This document shows, piece after piece, positions 22,978 to 22,978 of a stretch of 22,978 nucleotides of DNA; positions within the stretch are counted from its first letter, which is position 1; each line of letters opens with the position of its first letter. A program made the translations under genes and the position numbers. The notes below the pieces were generated by a model. That model saw nothing but the letters and a program-made list of their open reading frames with translations, was not told where the DNA came from and ran no database searches. The DNA lies in assembly GCA_051884915.1 (NCBI GenBank), contig JBJEWF010000031.1:1-22978 (forward strand), written 5' to 3'. Source of the DNA: RUG572 sp051884915. Its GTDB lineage: Bacteria; Verrucomicrobiota; Kiritimatiellia; RFP12; UBA1067.

Positions 22978-22978
22978 A

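Overview
The window looks like a fragmented (probably metagenome-assembled) scaffold from the PVC superphylum, most likely Kiritimatiellota or a close relative. This is inferred from family content only: very large secreted beta-strand and lectin-type proteins, LamG proteins carrying the E-G-Y-L-A-x-K-W motif, glycoside hydrolases, and a degraded RHS core. No marker gene is present. Two runs of exactly 100 N (3513-3612 and 18792-18891) are scaffold gaps of unknown true size.

Every intact gene is on the minus strand, so transcription runs right to left. From the right edge they are: a large secreted beta-strand repeat protein cut by the window edge (19924-22977); a GH39-like glycosidase interrupted by a gap (18327-19706); a 1099-residue secreted malectin/FN3/PA14/DUF1349-like protein (14429-17728); a 0.9-kb cluster of palindromic repeats (13379-14290); a 986-residue secreted LamG/PA14 protein (10255-13215) followed 34 bp later by a 1405-residue GH2-like enzyme (6003-10220), a clear two-gene operon; a REP-associated tyrosine transposase, RAYT (4444-5526), flanked by the same repeats; and a secreted LamG protein (183-3053) with a 26-bp x 5 tandem repeat in its leader. 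The set reads as a carbohydrate-binding and carbohydrate-degrading surface or secretome locus invaded by a RAYT/REP-like element family.

Three points stand out. (1) About two dozen copies of the palindrome GGGGACAGTCCCC occur in three clusters and are fused to at least four different head sequences. One head, 92 bp long, is also the sequence immediately upstream of the RAYT gene, linking the transposase to the repeats. Clusters abut two gene remnants: the C-terminal end of a sugar transferase (5863-6012, plus) and a piece of an RHS core (14302-14427, minus). (2) All four large non-enzymatic secreted proteins end in a seven-residue tail, G-x-x-hydrophobic(3)-[R/K]-COOH, which the two glycosidases lack; it may be a sorting or assembly signal. 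(3) The 1099-residue protein is preceded by a consensus TTGACA/TATAAT pair whose 20-nt spacer contains a run of 12 A, the architecture expected of a phase-variable promoter. The GH2-like enzyme also has His where the catalytic acid/base Glu is expected.

Long open frames on the opposite strand of the GC-rich genes, and short frames running through the repeats (peptides starting M-G-T-V-P), are judged to be artefacts.
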